Shown: in pieces, positions 22,316 through 32,988 of the stretch | Layout: each line of letters begins with the position of its first letter | Position numbering within the stretch: the stretch's first letter is position 1 | Source: Silene noctiflora | Taxonomy: Eukaryota > Streptophyta > Magnoliopsida > Caryophyllales > Caryophyllaceae | Length of the DNA stretch: 44,863 bases | NCBI GenBank assembly: GCA_009801015.1 | Contig: VHZZ01000027.1 | Coordinates: 471,773 to 516,635 of the forward strand | Reading direction: 5' to 3' | The notes under the pieces: model-generated | What the model saw: the letters and a program-made list of their open reading frames with translations, nothing else | Databases searched by the model: none | What the model was told of the DNA's origin: nothing | Program-made: the position numbers and the translations under genes

Positions 22316-22573
22316 CATAGCTCTAGAAACAAAAGTTACTCGGTAATTATTGCGTGAGACGGTCATATTATATAGAATACTGTACTTTTAATTGATTATG
22401 AATATGCATGCAATGGGTTGTTTCACAATGTAACACCGTCTTACAACCTTTTTACAAATGGGCCGACTCACTGCATAATACCGTCTTATTTGATAATTTC
22501 TGTATGTAAGTTATCAGTAGTATGTATGGAATAACACATTTACCATAATTTTGTCATTTTTTTTACCATAAAG

Positions 22574-22995
22574 TAGAGATGGAAGTTGGCACGCCGTTGG
22601 GTTGGCACGGGCTACGACCCATTTTAGCACGCCACGGAATTGATACTACCAGCACGACACGAGAAGCTATGGGTCGTGGGTCGTGCCTGGGCCGCCATTT
22701 TCATTTGACTGACACAACACCGCACGGCACGACACGACAAACTTGGGTACGGCACGCTCGGGCACGCTCAAAATACAAAAAAATTGGGTTAGAGTGAAAG
22801 AATTGCTACAGCACGCTCAATCACGGCACGACACGCATGGGCCGCACGCCGTGCCTGGACCGTCGTTTTCATTTGACAGCCACGGTACGACACGAAGCCC
22901 ACTTTAATTTCATGGGCCTGGGTTGTGCCATTTTCTCTTCCAGGCACGGTGGCCCGACAAGAGGTACGGTTCGGCACGACCAATTTCCATCTCTA
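22574..22995. mobile_element. Non-autonomous hAT-type element, GC-rich
   Basis: A 422-bp element with inverted ends TAGAGATGGAAGTTGG and, reversed, TAGAGATGGAAATTGG (15 of 16 match). A perfect 8-bp duplication, CCATAAAG, flanks it (22566-22573 and 22996-23003). An 8-bp duplication with TAGRG-type ends is the hAT pattern. The interior is dominated by GGCACG/CGTGCC words and contains two related blocks (CATTTTCATTTGAC near 22694 and CGTTTTCATTTGAC near 22864). Open frames inside it are by-products of this composition; no transposase is present. Confidence 0.85.
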
Positions 22996-23072
22996 CCATA
23001 AAGTGATCACTTTTTAAGTGGTGTTGCCATATAACAGTCTTATTATAGTATAATAATTTGCTTTTCGGAGGC

Positions 23073-23274
23073 ATATCTCTCTATCTCGGTCGTTTGTCTA
23101 CCTTTGGTTTGGCACAAAGACCAAAGAAATTAAGGGGAGATGACCAATTATTAGATGTCAATTGAGGCAAATTGAGTGTTGAAGATCAAATTACTCATCA
23201 ATGACATTCTTAAAAAAAAAATTAACAAATGACCAAAAATACCAAAATAAAATAGATAAACAAATGACCGGGAG
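23073..23274. mobile_element. Degenerate Stowaway MITE
   Basis: CTCGGTCGTTTGTCTACC at the left and, reversed, CTCCCGGTCATTTGTTTATC at the right, with an interior matching the copy at 17252 (CACAAAGACCAA). The left terminus has decayed. Confidence 0.6.
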
Positions 23275-23275
23275 T

Positions 23276-23340
23276 ATCATTACACAAACATCAACTCATG
23301 AATCCTGGTTTTACAAATGTAATGTTGTAATTCCCAAAGC
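23276..23340 (+). repeat. 65-bp direct repeat, copy 2
   Basis: Second copy of the segment at 22251-22315, 1025 bp downstream. A hAT-type element and a Stowaway relic lie between the copies. Confidence 0.85.
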
Positions 23341-24898
23341 AAATAATTTTTACATAAAAAAGTTACCAACAATATGTATGTGGAGTAACACTTTTAATTG
23401 ATTACAAATAATCATTAATTAGCAATGTATTATTTGCAATGAATGTAGTATAGAATGATTTAATTACCTTATGGATGGCCTACTAATATCATTTCTATCT
23501 TTGACATTATAATATAACTATAATAAAAGAGAAGAAATTGGAACCCCCACGTTTGCTCTGATTTCATGATCGATTTTTGCTTCTTTGTGCCATCTCTACT
23601 ATTTACATTCACTATTCTTCAAGCAATCAGTCCACATGGTGTCACTGCCCAAATTGGATTACTATAACCAATAAATATGTACCTTTTTTCGAGTTTATAG
23701 GACGTGCAAAAGTTGAGTTATTACTAAGTTTATGGATATCAGTGATATTTGAAAAAACTAGGTTAATTTATTGTTTGCGATATTCATATAAGCAAGCATT
23801 ATAAAGTTTATTCTGCCAAATGTTTATATGTCGGAGTGTAATTTATATATTGGAGTTATTGAAGTGAAGTTTTAGAAAATTTGGAGTCGATCATGCTTAA
23901 GTATCGACCTTGATCAATGTAAACGTTAGATATAACGGTATTCTGGTGTACGTTGATGTTAATTAGGAGTATCTCCTAATTTATAAGACGAAAACCCTTA
24001 TCATAATTCACAAGACATGCTAAAATGGATATGTAGATAACTTGGAGTTCTTTGAGATAATGCATTATTAATTTGAACAATCAATTCCACATGAATCAAG
24101 CCAAAATGTTGTCTCTATTACCAAATTATAATTTCTCTATAACACATCGATCGTTAAATTTTAACGTTTTAACTTGTAAAAATGTTTATGCCTAAAAATG
24201 CAATTGAAAGTTAGATGTACATTATTTATCAGCATATTATTTTGTTTTTAATAATATGGATAATTCATCCGCTAAGGTGGAATCTATTATTGCTTAAAAC
24301 TCGGGTGAATTTCTCAAGGATCTCAGATTCAAACCTAATCAATAACAATCTTGGGAAGGGTAATTTATGGCATTTGACTATACCTCTTAGATTTTCAACT
24401 CTGTCAACTCCTGAAAAAGGCGATTGACTTCAGTCATTGATTTACAGGCTATCACATATACTAACTAACTAACGATAAAAAAAACCCTACTATTATATTT
24501 GCATTGTCGGTTAGATTATTACAACCTATACATCTACACAACTACTACACAAGGGATACAATAATGATCTAGTCCATTTAAAAGAAGCTTGTGAATCACA
24601 CATACAAAAACATTAGAATAGTATAATAACTAGAGAGTACTATATACAATTGATGACAATTCTATAGTGGAATCTAAGGAGTGTGCTTGAAGAATTTTCG
24701 TAAAACCTAGACTACTATTTGTACTACATTGCATTCATTTATGAAATGCCAAAACGATCAATTTGCTCTTTTAATTGATTTCATTCCCTCTTCACCAACC
24801 TCCATTGTCTATATAATATTATCATCAAACCATATAAACAGACAAAAAGGTAAACCCTAACTAACATTAATTAATTACATTTTATTAGATGGATTGTA
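23341..24898. other. Gene-free AT-rich stretch
   Basis: No gene is recognised. About 24265-24340 contains GCTAAGGTGG and GATTCAAACC, weakly like A and B boxes of a SINE, but the spacing and similarity are too loose to call. Small open frames here show no recognisable domain. Confidence 0.4.
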
Positions 24899-24908
24899 GT
24901 TAATTAAT

Positions 24909-25113
24909 AAAAGCGTCTCGCTTGTTTGTGACGGACATTATCCGTCACAAGTTGAAGACGGATAATATCTCTTTCACAATAAGGCAAGTGAGAGGGCGGA
25001 CAAGTGAGCGAGAAATGGAACACTCCATGGGTAGTGTCACTTGCATATTGTGACACGAATACTATCCGTCTTGAGCTTGTAACGGATAGTGTCCATATTC
25101 AATGAGAATTCGT
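24909..25113. mobile_element. MITE of the TGTGACGG family with candidate target duplication
   Basis: The left end has GCTTGTTTGTGACGGACATT and TATCCGTCACAAGTT; the right has CTATCCGTCTTGAGCTTGTA and ACGGATAGTGTCC. GTTAATTAAT lies directly outside both ends (24899-24908 and 25114-25123), compatible with a 9-10 bp Mutator-type duplication, though the sequence is of low complexity. Relatives are at 7005 and 29863. Confidence 0.6.
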
Positions 25114-26245
25114 GTTAATTAATTAGAGCATTAATTAAGAGGGAAATGAGTTGAAAATGAGATGTTTGGAGAGGTGTCGAGCTTGTTGAAAAATAAACGA
25201 GTTGAGAGATCCTTTGTGGGACAACTTTGTGATCTACTTTTTATGCTTACGCTAATGTCGTCTTCTTGTTTCCTTTTAGTAAGCTTCTTTTGGTACCATC
25301 GACATGGTTATCGGATTCGCTATTAATACACCCTAATCGGTTTGCAATTCGTACTTATAAAATGTACGGAGTATGTTATCTATAATTTCCGTAAGCGATA
25401 GAAGATAATTCGTTTTTAACAAAATTCATAGGAAATTTGAGTCAATCTAGCAACCCTGCCCAAGTGACATTCCATACAATAGATGTCTTTTATTGTTAAA
25501 TTTGTTTCACTTTAAAATTTAACTTTGTTTAAATTCCTTCTTAAAAAATAAATATAATAATAATTACTCTAAATTGATCTCAAATTCAATCGATTCTGTG
25601 TACGTCATTACCCTGGCCTGTGCAGGGAGAAGTGAGAACCTTGGTTATATTGCCGGAAAGCTTAGGCTTCGCTAGTTTTTCATATTGTACTGTTAAATTA
25701 TTAATCGGCCTCCCTTGACTCAATAGTTGAATCTTAAGTATTCATCCTGATGCCAATAAACTAAACCTCGGCACCCTTTACCGTTTACTAATTCCAAAAT
25801 CCGCCACAAGGAGGTAGGTCTTACAAAGTAGAAGCATAAGGAAATTTCAAACTTTTGGAGGGAGATACATATTTGTTGCGCATGATAATTCTGAGTTTTG
25901 AAACATTATTTGTAATACTAGAGTAGATCTCGTATATTTGCGGTATATATAGCGGGTTTTTTAGTTATTATTTAATATTTTAAATTGATACGTCAATTAA
26001 TTAACTTGTCATATATAACTCATTGTATTTCGATAGGAGGAAAAAAAATGAACTATGAACTAATAAAGAGAGTTTAGTAAAGTTATAAAATGTGTTTAAT
26101 GAATTTTTTTCTTTAACATAAAACTAATGATTACAAATAATATTTTTTCTCAAATTCTGTTAATGAATTTTTTTTACGACGAAGCTAATAATATCAATTC
26201 AATGTTTTGTTTTATACAAAATGTGTCAAGTTATTCTCTAATCAA

Positions 26246-26248
<3 letters not shown>
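25114..26248. other. Gene-free AT-rich stretch
   Basis: No gene or recognisable element. A moderately GC-richer patch at about 25605-25840 (CCCTGGCCTGTGCAGGGAG and nearby) may be a repeat fragment of unknown type. Confidence 0.4.

Positions 26249-26301
<53 letters not shown>
26249..26301. repeat. (TA)n microsatellite
   Basis: An uninterrupted TA dinucleotide run of about 26 units. Confidence 0.95.
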
Positions 26302-26303
<2 letters not shown>

Positions 26304-26414
26304 CTGAAACCAATGGACTTAAATGTAAATAAATAAATAAATATATACAAATTAATTATACTATATAGTTTTTAATCTATAACATTGTAATACTTGTGAT
26401 TTTTAGTATTGGGA

Positions 26415-26562
26415 CACTCGGCAGAGTACAAGGTACTCAACCAAGTGCCCATGTGGGTTGGTCTGTCAAGTGTTCTGAGGGTTGGGGACTCGGACGAGTG
26501 TGGAGCACTCGGTCGAGAGTCGCGCACTCGGTCGAGTTTCGTGTACTCGACCGAGTGTCAGG
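26415..26562. repeat. Palindromic ACTCGRYCGAGT minisatellite
   Basis: Six or more degenerate units centred on ACTCGGTCGAGT or ACTCGACCGAGT; the last four (near 26487, 26505, 26525 and 26543) are about 19 bases apart. Each core is itself a near-palindrome, so the array reads nearly the same on both strands. Confidence 0.75.
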
Positions 26563-26712
26563 TTCGTGTCGGCTTTTTGGCGGAAAATATATATATTAGA
26601 ACGAGAAGCAGTAAATTGTTTATTCACTTTTAAAACAAAAACCTAAACATCGATTACTGCTCCTCCTTCTAATCCTTCATTCTGCGGCGCATCTTCATCA
26701 TTTGTTGGGGTT

Positions 26713-27327
26713 NNNNNNNNNNNNNNNNNNNNNNNNNNNNNNNNNNNNNNNNNNNNNNNNNNNNNNNNNNNNNNNNNNNNNNNNNNNNNNNNNNNNNNNN
26801 NNNNNNNNNNNNNNNNNNNNNNNNNNNNNNNNNNNNNNNNNNNNNNNNNNNNNNNNNNNNNNNNNNNNNNNNNNNNNNNNNNNNNNNNNNNNNNNNNNNN
26901 NNNNNNNNNNNNNNNNNNNNNNNNNNNNNNNNNNNNNNNNNNNNNNNNNNNNNNNNNNNNNNNNNNNNNNNNNNNNNNNNNNNNNNNNNNNNNNNNNNNN
27001 NNNNNNNNNNNNNNNNNNNNNNNNNNNNNNNNNNNNNNNNNNNNNNNNNNNNNNNNNNNNNNNNNNNNNNNNNNNNNNNNNNNNNNNNNNNNNNNNNNNN
27101 NNNNNNNNNNNNNNNNNNNNNNNNNNNNNNNNNNNNNNNNNNNNNNNNNNNNNNNNNNNNNNNNNNNNNNNNNNNNNNNNNNNNNNNNNNNNNNNNNNNN
27201 NNNNNNNNNNNNNNNNNNNNNNNNNNNNNNNNNNNNNNNNNNNNNNNNNNNNNNNNNNNNNNNNNNNNNNNNNNNNNNNNNNNNNNNNNNNNNNNNNNNN
27301 NNNNNNNNNNNNNNNNNNNNNNNNNNN
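26713..27327. other. Assembly gap (615 N)
   Basis: A run of 615 undetermined bases. Nothing can be said of its content; the long open frames that span it are artefacts. Confidence 1.
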
Positions 27328-27730
27328 TGGTGTTTGTTCCATTTTGTTTACATTGTTTACTGTATATAGTTGTTCAGTTGACTGACCCCGTATTTGTTTT
27401 AAAAACTGTGGTGATCCATTCGAGGATGGTGAGCAGTTGATTTAGCAGGTAATGACGATGATGGCTGTTGACTACGCGGCGGGATTAGACAGGTGGAGTC
27501 TCACGAGTTTTGTCTTAGTTTCCGCAGACTTGTTTAGTTTCACTTTTGTTTTGGTTTATACTTTGTACTCCGTTTTATGGAGAGATTTGTAATCACATCA
27601 AATTATGTTTACTTTTAACGTTTCAGTTTGATTACTATGATGTTCACTACTTCGGAAAACCGAGATGGTAGCATCCTTGTATTCGGAGGTAGTCCTTGGT
27701 AAGGTGCCTCGGAGTATGGGGGTGTTACAA

Positions 27731-28544
27731 GCACTGTGTGATGGACCCAACCAAAGGACTTCAATGTAAATATTATATAAATTTGGTTGAAATATAAATT
27801 TTGAGAATATCAAAATATGGTGATTTTTCCTTAAAATAAGCATGCCTCACTTGTGGTATTAATTAACATAAATAATGTTAATTATTTAACATAGACAAAT
27901 ATAATATAAGTATGTTATATTTTGGAAACTATTAAATTAAAAGGTAAATAAATCAAGCTAGATTTCCAAAAACTATAATATTCCATAATTATTTTGAGTT
28001 GATTTAATACATATATGTAATGTATTTATATAAATATTTAAGTCTCTTTAAATTACATACCTAAATAGTAAAAGTAATTCTGTTAGTAGTGAAAAGAATT
28101 GTAGTAACATTGGCTATATAGTAATATGATAGTAATCACTCATTTGAATAGTGAGCGGGAGTAGTGAAAGTAATAAGAATAATAACGGGAGTAGTGAAAT
28201 AATCAATGTTAATGCGGCAGTAGTGAACGTAACAATAATTATTTAACAATAATTACGGTGTGAGTAGTGAAAGTAACAGTACTAATAACGAATGTAATAA
28301 AAGCAACAATATTAACAACAAATATGAATAATGAACTAACCAATCGATTCAAGTAAAATATTAATTAACGGGAGTAACGAATTTGTCTCATAATTTATTT
28401 CATCGTAATTTTAAGATATGACATAAAAAAATATATTAATGATAAATTTATGAGTTATGCAACTTTATTATAGTTTTATTTAATTGAACATAAATTTTAA
28501 TGCTAAATAAAGATAGCCCGGGCGGAGCCGAACACCAAAACTAG
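27731..28544 (+). mobile_element. Non-autonomous Helitron-like element, copy A
   Basis: The start GCACTGTGTGATGGACCC and the end CCCGGGCGGAGCCG...CTAG followed by T match the ends of copy B at 30932-31870, which lies in reverse. A GC-rich potential stem about 10 bases before CTAG, insertion between A and T, and lack of target duplication fit Helitrons. The first base is G where TC is expected. The interior (about 28150-28345) holds a degenerate tandem repeat of GGGAGTAGTGAAAGTAA-like units. No Rep/helicase is present. A CACTA-type element is an alternative reading but the two ends match poorly as inverted repeats. Confidence 0.6.
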
Positions 28545-29115
28545 TATATAATAATACATAAAAAAAATAGAAATTTACAGTTTATAAAATTATAGTGAAT
28601 TCGTCTTATTATAATTAAAATATTATAATTTAGATTCTAAAGAAAATATTACTATTTGATTAAAAGATTATTTTTTGATAAAATGCTAATAATTTAAAGA
28701 AAGAAGTCTTTTTATTTTCTTATTATTTAGCTTGATGCCTTTTAGAGGAGAAACTTTGAAGAGTTTTATTCTCTTAGTATATAAGAGAAATTGAAACTTC
28801 TAAATTTGTTTATAATCATAGAAAATTTGTATTTTTGATATGTTTCCTAATAACTAATACTTGATTCAAACGATTATTATATTTACCTTGTAAAGATGTC
28901 TCAATTTGGTGTCATAACGTTCAAATTCAATCTCATTAAACTAAGAATGAACGTACAATTATGTATATTGAGTTAAGTTTTTCACTTGTAGATACTCTAA
29001 GTACAATATTGAATTGGATAATATAATATAATTCGGCTTATTAATTAGGGTACACGTTAGAAAAATGTTAATTAAAACAACAATTGACATAATAACAACT
29101 TCTTGCATGGTTTTA
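28545..29115. other. Gene-free AT-rich stretch
   Basis: Strongly AT-rich sequence with no recognisable gene or element. Confidence 0.45.
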
Positions 29116-29311
29116 TGTAACACCCCACGTAATTGAAGAGGTCAAGTGATAAGTTTAAAGGGAAAGAACTCCACAGTGGTTCTCAGGGTGCGCATGAGCG
29201 AGGACAAAATGCGTTGGAAAGGACCCGTGTTGATCTGTGGGCCACGTACACAGTCCGGCGAGCTACCGTGAGTGACTGCTCCCGACCCAGGGTTTGGACC
29301 GGGGTGTTATA
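29116..29311. mobile_element. Short solo LTR (196 bp)
   Basis: The segment starts TGTAACACCCC and ends GGGGTGTTATA, an inverted terminal pair, and is flanked on both sides by TTTTA (29111-29115 and 29312-29316). A 5-bp duplication with such ends fits a solo LTR left by recombination of a small LTR element. The interior is GC-rich relative to its surroundings. No internal region is present. A fossil; family (TRIM or Gypsy) not settled. Confidence 0.65.
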
Positions 29312-29316
29312 TTTTA

Positions 29317-29862
29317 AATCTCCTACTCTCCTTTCCTTTCTTTTCCCTCTAAAGTCCAAATCACTCAATCCAAACACACCATAAGAGTTGTGCAATTTGC
29401 CAATTTCAATGTCAACTTAGGCAATTTGTGAAGAGCGATTTACGTACTTGGATTGCTTTTATGCCCGTCTAACTTTTTCAAAATTTTCCCCTTTGCTTGT
29501 ATTTTTAAAATTTTCAACTGAAAAACATGAATATATCGATTTTAAACTTATCTATTCAAGTAAATTTTGAAATATAAGTATTCACAATCAATCCAATTAT
29601 TATTAGATAATGGATGGATTAAATATGAATATGTGACTTCATGAATTTCAATACATGTATCTAATACGAACTAACACTTTCAAGTTTCAATTGAATTTTG
29701 GATCCGTACCATTCCATAGCTGAATTGACCAAAGATGGGCAACACTAGTTGATAAACACCTAATATTCACCCCCACACCTATATAGTCACATACACAGTC
29801 CCAAGTGCACATGCATGATGCATGTACAATGAAAGTTATCTACATCAATAGTTGAGAAATAA
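29317..29862. other. Gene-free stretch
   Basis: AT-rich sequence, no gene or clear element recognised. Confidence 0.45.
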
Positions 29863-30052
29863 GGGTCTTACTTGTAACGGATATATCCGTCATAAGCTTG
29901 TGACGGGTCAAGTATCACCCAAATGGGTAGATAAGACAAAAATTAGAATGCATTAGGAATCACAAATGACTTGTTTTTATCGTCCCATATGAGTTTTATT
30001 TGACCCGTCACAAGCTTGTGACGGATATCGGCCGTCACAAATGAGAATTTGT
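29863..30052. mobile_element. MITE with long inverted ends (TGTGACGGAT family)
   Basis: The left arm (about 29868-29911, with AAGCTTGTGACGGGTCAA) and the right arm (about 29999-30047, with TTGACCCGTCACAAGCTT) are inverted copies of about 45 bp. Each arm is itself a partial hairpin, because TATCCGTCAYAAGCTTGTGACGG folds back on itself. Probably Mutator-like. No clear target duplication was found. Confidence 0.7.
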
Positions 30053-30082
30053 GTAAGTTTATAAGATAAGCTACAAAACATA

Positions 30083-30235
30083 CTCCTTTCATTTTGGTCT
30101 AAGAAAAGGAGGTTAATTATCAGATGACAAGTGGACGAAATTAAGCGTGGATGATCAATTATCCATCAAAATCATTTCCAAAATAAAAGGGTAAACAATT
30201 GACTGAGACACCCAAAATGATCAGAACAGACGGAG
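30083..30235. mobile_element. Degenerate Stowaway MITE
   Basis: CTCCTTTCATTTTGGTCT at the left and, reversed, CTCCGTCTGTTCTGATCA at the right, between TA dinucleotides. The interior matches the family (GATGACAAGTGGAC; GGTAAACAATTGACTGAGAC). Confidence 0.65.
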
Positions 30236-30931
30236 TACAAGTTGCTGTAGGTGTACATAATACCCGTTCTGAATAATCCATATTGATTAGTTAATACAGA
30301 GTAACATTAAATTTCTTTAAACTATTCTTTCCGTCTCAGTCATTTATTTACCCTGTATATTCCGAATTAAACGTAAACAAATTATCACGACGGAGGAAAT
30401 CACATATAAAGTTAAAAAAAAAAAAAATTGTTGAGGTGAATATATTTAGGATGGTGAAATATATAGAGTTATATTATGGTATGATATGGTATTCACCGCC
30501 CAACCAAAGAGGGAGCAGTGGTGGCGGTGGGGTCCATATTATTTGAAGTTAAAATGATGAGGTTTGCCGCATGATTCGCGACTTGAAGCCGACCCACCAC
30601 CGTCCTACGTGGACATCTTTATTTCTTCTTCCTATATTACTACTTCTCTTCTAAGGAGTACATTATTGCCATTGGAAAATTGGTTTATATGTGCAATCAA
30701 TACTCGTTTTAGAATAATTATATGTCCCAAAATGTGTTTCACGATAACCCACCTTCATATACAAAGTAACGGAGTATTATCTCCGTTTTCAATCATTTGT
30801 TTATTTTTAATGAAAATATCATTTAAAAAGAAAAAATAAAACAAAACAAATGAATGAGACTAATAGATTAGTATTTTGTAACCTAATAAATTTGTGGAAT
30901 ACGGCATACTTATTTTAAGAATACTTTATCA
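30236..30931. other. Gene-free stretch with small MITE scraps
   Basis: No gene. Short scraps of Stowaway-type ends occur near 30328-30400 (CTTTCCGTCTCAGTCATTTA and ACGACGGAGG) and 30770-30860 (CGGAGTATTATCTCCG and AAACAAATGAATGAGAC). Confidence 0.45.
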
Positions 30932-31870
30932 CTAGTATTGGTGTCCGGTTTTGCCCGGGCTACCTTAAAATTTATATTCAATTAAATAAAACTACATTAA
31001 AGTTACATAAGTCACAAAATTTATCCCTAATATTTTTTTTTATGTCATAACTTAAAATTACGATAAATAAGTTAGGAGACAAATTTACAACTCACGTTAT
31101 TAATATTTTACTTAAATCGATTGGTTAACTAATTATTCATATATACTTTCTTTTGTTGTTAATATTGTTACTTTTAATACATTCGTTATAACTACTGTTA
31201 CTTTCACTACTCCCGCCGTAATTATTTTGAAGTAATTATTGTTACTTTTACTACTGCCGCATTACAATTGATAATTAACTACTCCCGTTGTTACTTCTAT
31301 TACTTTCACAACTCCCGCTCACTATTCAAATGAGTGATTATTATCCTATTAAAATATATTCAATGTTACTACAATTCTTTTCACTACTAACAGAATTACT
31401 TTTACTATTTAGGTATGCAATTTTAAGAGACTTATATATTTATATAAATATATTACATATTTGCATTAAATCAAATCGAAGTAATTATAGAATATTATAT
31501 CTTTTGGAAATCTAGCTTGATAATACTCCCTCCGTCCCGGTCATTTGTTGTACTTTTCCATTTTGGGGTGTCTCAATCATTTGTTGTCCTTTCTATTTTA
31601 GGATTGCATTTGATGAGTAATTTGATCTTTCACCTTCAATTTAGTCTACTTGTCATGTTATAATTGGCTCTCTCCTCTTTCCTTGGTCTTTGTGCCAAAA
31701 CCAAAGGACAACAAATGACCGGGACGGAGGGAGTACTAATTTATAACATAGGTGGGGCATGCTTATTTTAAGGAAAATCACCATATTTTGATATTTTCTA
31801 AATTTATACTTAAACCAAAACTATATAATATTTACATTGAAGTACCTTGCTCGGGTCCATAACACAGTGA
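30932..31870 (-). mobile_element. Non-autonomous Helitron-like element, copy B, split by a Stowaway MITE
   Basis: On the minus strand it starts A|TCACTGTGTTATGGACCC and ends with CCCGGGCAAAACCGG, a short spacer and CTAG|T. A CCGG...CCGG stem lies about 12 bases before the CTAG, and insertion between A and T fits Helitrons exactly. It matches copy A (27731-28544) along most of its length in reverse orientation, including the ends and the internal GGGAGTAGTGAAAG-type repeats. A 208-bp Stowaway MITE is inserted in it. No coding capacity for Rep/helicase. Confidence 0.65.
31526..31733. mobile_element. Intact Stowaway MITE nested in Helitron copy B
   Basis: A 208-bp element with perfect inverted ends of at least 26 bp (CTCCCTCCGTCCCGGTCATT and onward) between TA dinucleotides (31524-31525 and 31734-31735). 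The perfect ends suggest that it is the youngest Stowaway copy in this window. Confidence 0.92.
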
Positions 31871-32988
31871 TATCGATTAAAAACTATAAAGTATAATTAA
31901 TTTGTATAATTTTATTTAGTTACATTGAAGTCCATTTGTTTCAGGAATATATATATAATATTGATTGATGATTGATTGATCGAATATATATAACCGTCTT
32001 GCTTTTATAGCTATTTATCAAAATGTTGTGAAATTTAAATCTTGTGTATATATCGTACTTGAATGAGTGTGATATAATACGAGCTACGACTCATAAAACA
32101 TATGTACTAATGTACACCGTAGTTTTGTTAACCAACTTGGTAAATCTCTGCATGGTGACCGTATTATTATACATTCAGAAATATAATGCCACAAAATTTA
32201 ATAAGAGAAAAAGTATTTTAACGGATTTTTTAATATATGCTCTAACAGCACACGACACGACAAAAAGTATTCTAAAGCAATATTTTTAAGATAATTTCTT
32301 ATCGTGTTCTCTTACACCACGCATTAGAAAAACCGAGAATCTAAAATACGAGCATGGTAAAACAGAGTGAAGGTTACAGTTAGAGTGAGTTACACAGTTA
32401 TACGATATACAGACAGTAGAGAGGAGAAAGTAGTGTTTATAATTTGGGGTTTTGGGGCCAACATGGCCACCATGTACTTGTTTTGTCTTCTACGTAAAGC
32501 TCTGTAGCATTTAACAAATCAGGAACTGCCACGTATACACGCACAGTTCGTTGAAATGTACGTTGAAACTTTTCCTTCCCTTTTTTGTTCCTTCTCTAAA
32601 ATACTTGTCTACTAAATCATTGCACTTTACCTATTTAGCAAGTATTTTTCTCCAAGTCATACACCAATATCAAATTTTATGTCAAATTCTTTATATTCAT
32701 GCCGTTAGCTCATAAATATAAAAAAAACTTGTAGGTACATTAATTTGACTAATCATCGTACATAATAACATCTGATGTTATAAGTACGTTATTATAAAAC
32801 CGTATTATACAAGTCAATTACACAAACAAGAACGCATGAGAGACTAGAGTTAGTTGCGCTCAAAACAATACAATATGGAATTTTGTAGGCTTCCGATTTC
32901 CTTCGATTAACTTTAGATATTATTAATTCGTCCCTATAATTATTTTACACGCTGACTTCAAATCTTAGTCATTTCACAACTGATTCAT
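31871..32988. other. Gene-free AT-rich stretch
   Basis: No gene recognised; small open frames such as 32044-32289 have no similarity I can name. Confidence 0.45.

Larger units (their letters stand above)
26386..27729. mobile_element. Gypsy-like LTR, solo or fragment, with assembly gap inside
   Basis: The stretch opens near TGTAATACTTG and closes with GGGGGTGTTACA, a terminal inverted pair typical of plant Gypsy LTRs. Sequence after the gap (GTGGTGATCCATTCGAGGAT, then GCGGGATTAGACAGGTGGAG) resembles the U5 side of such LTRs. No matching 5-bp duplication flanks it and no internal domain can be seen, so it may be a solo LTR or a rearranged fragment. The Helitron-like element at 27731 begins directly at its right end. 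A fossil; the gap hides about half of it. Confidence 0.45.

Noticed and set aside
22579-22983. Open frames on both strands inside the hAT-type element
   Set aside because: They arise from GGCACG/CGTGCC composition; no transposase or other motif is present.
24265-24340. A possible further SINE with GCTAAGGTGG and GATTCAAACC
   Set aside because: A- and B-box words are loose, spacing is long, and no body similarity to the other SINEs was found.
26698-27385. Two long open frames across the gap
   Set aside because: They consist almost wholly of undetermined bases and are artefacts of the N run.
27731-31870. Reading the inverted pair as CACTA transposons because they begin CACTG and end CTAGT
   Set aside because: The two ends match poorly as inverted repeats and no 3-bp duplication was seen; the CTAG|T end and A/T insertion site fit a Helitron better.
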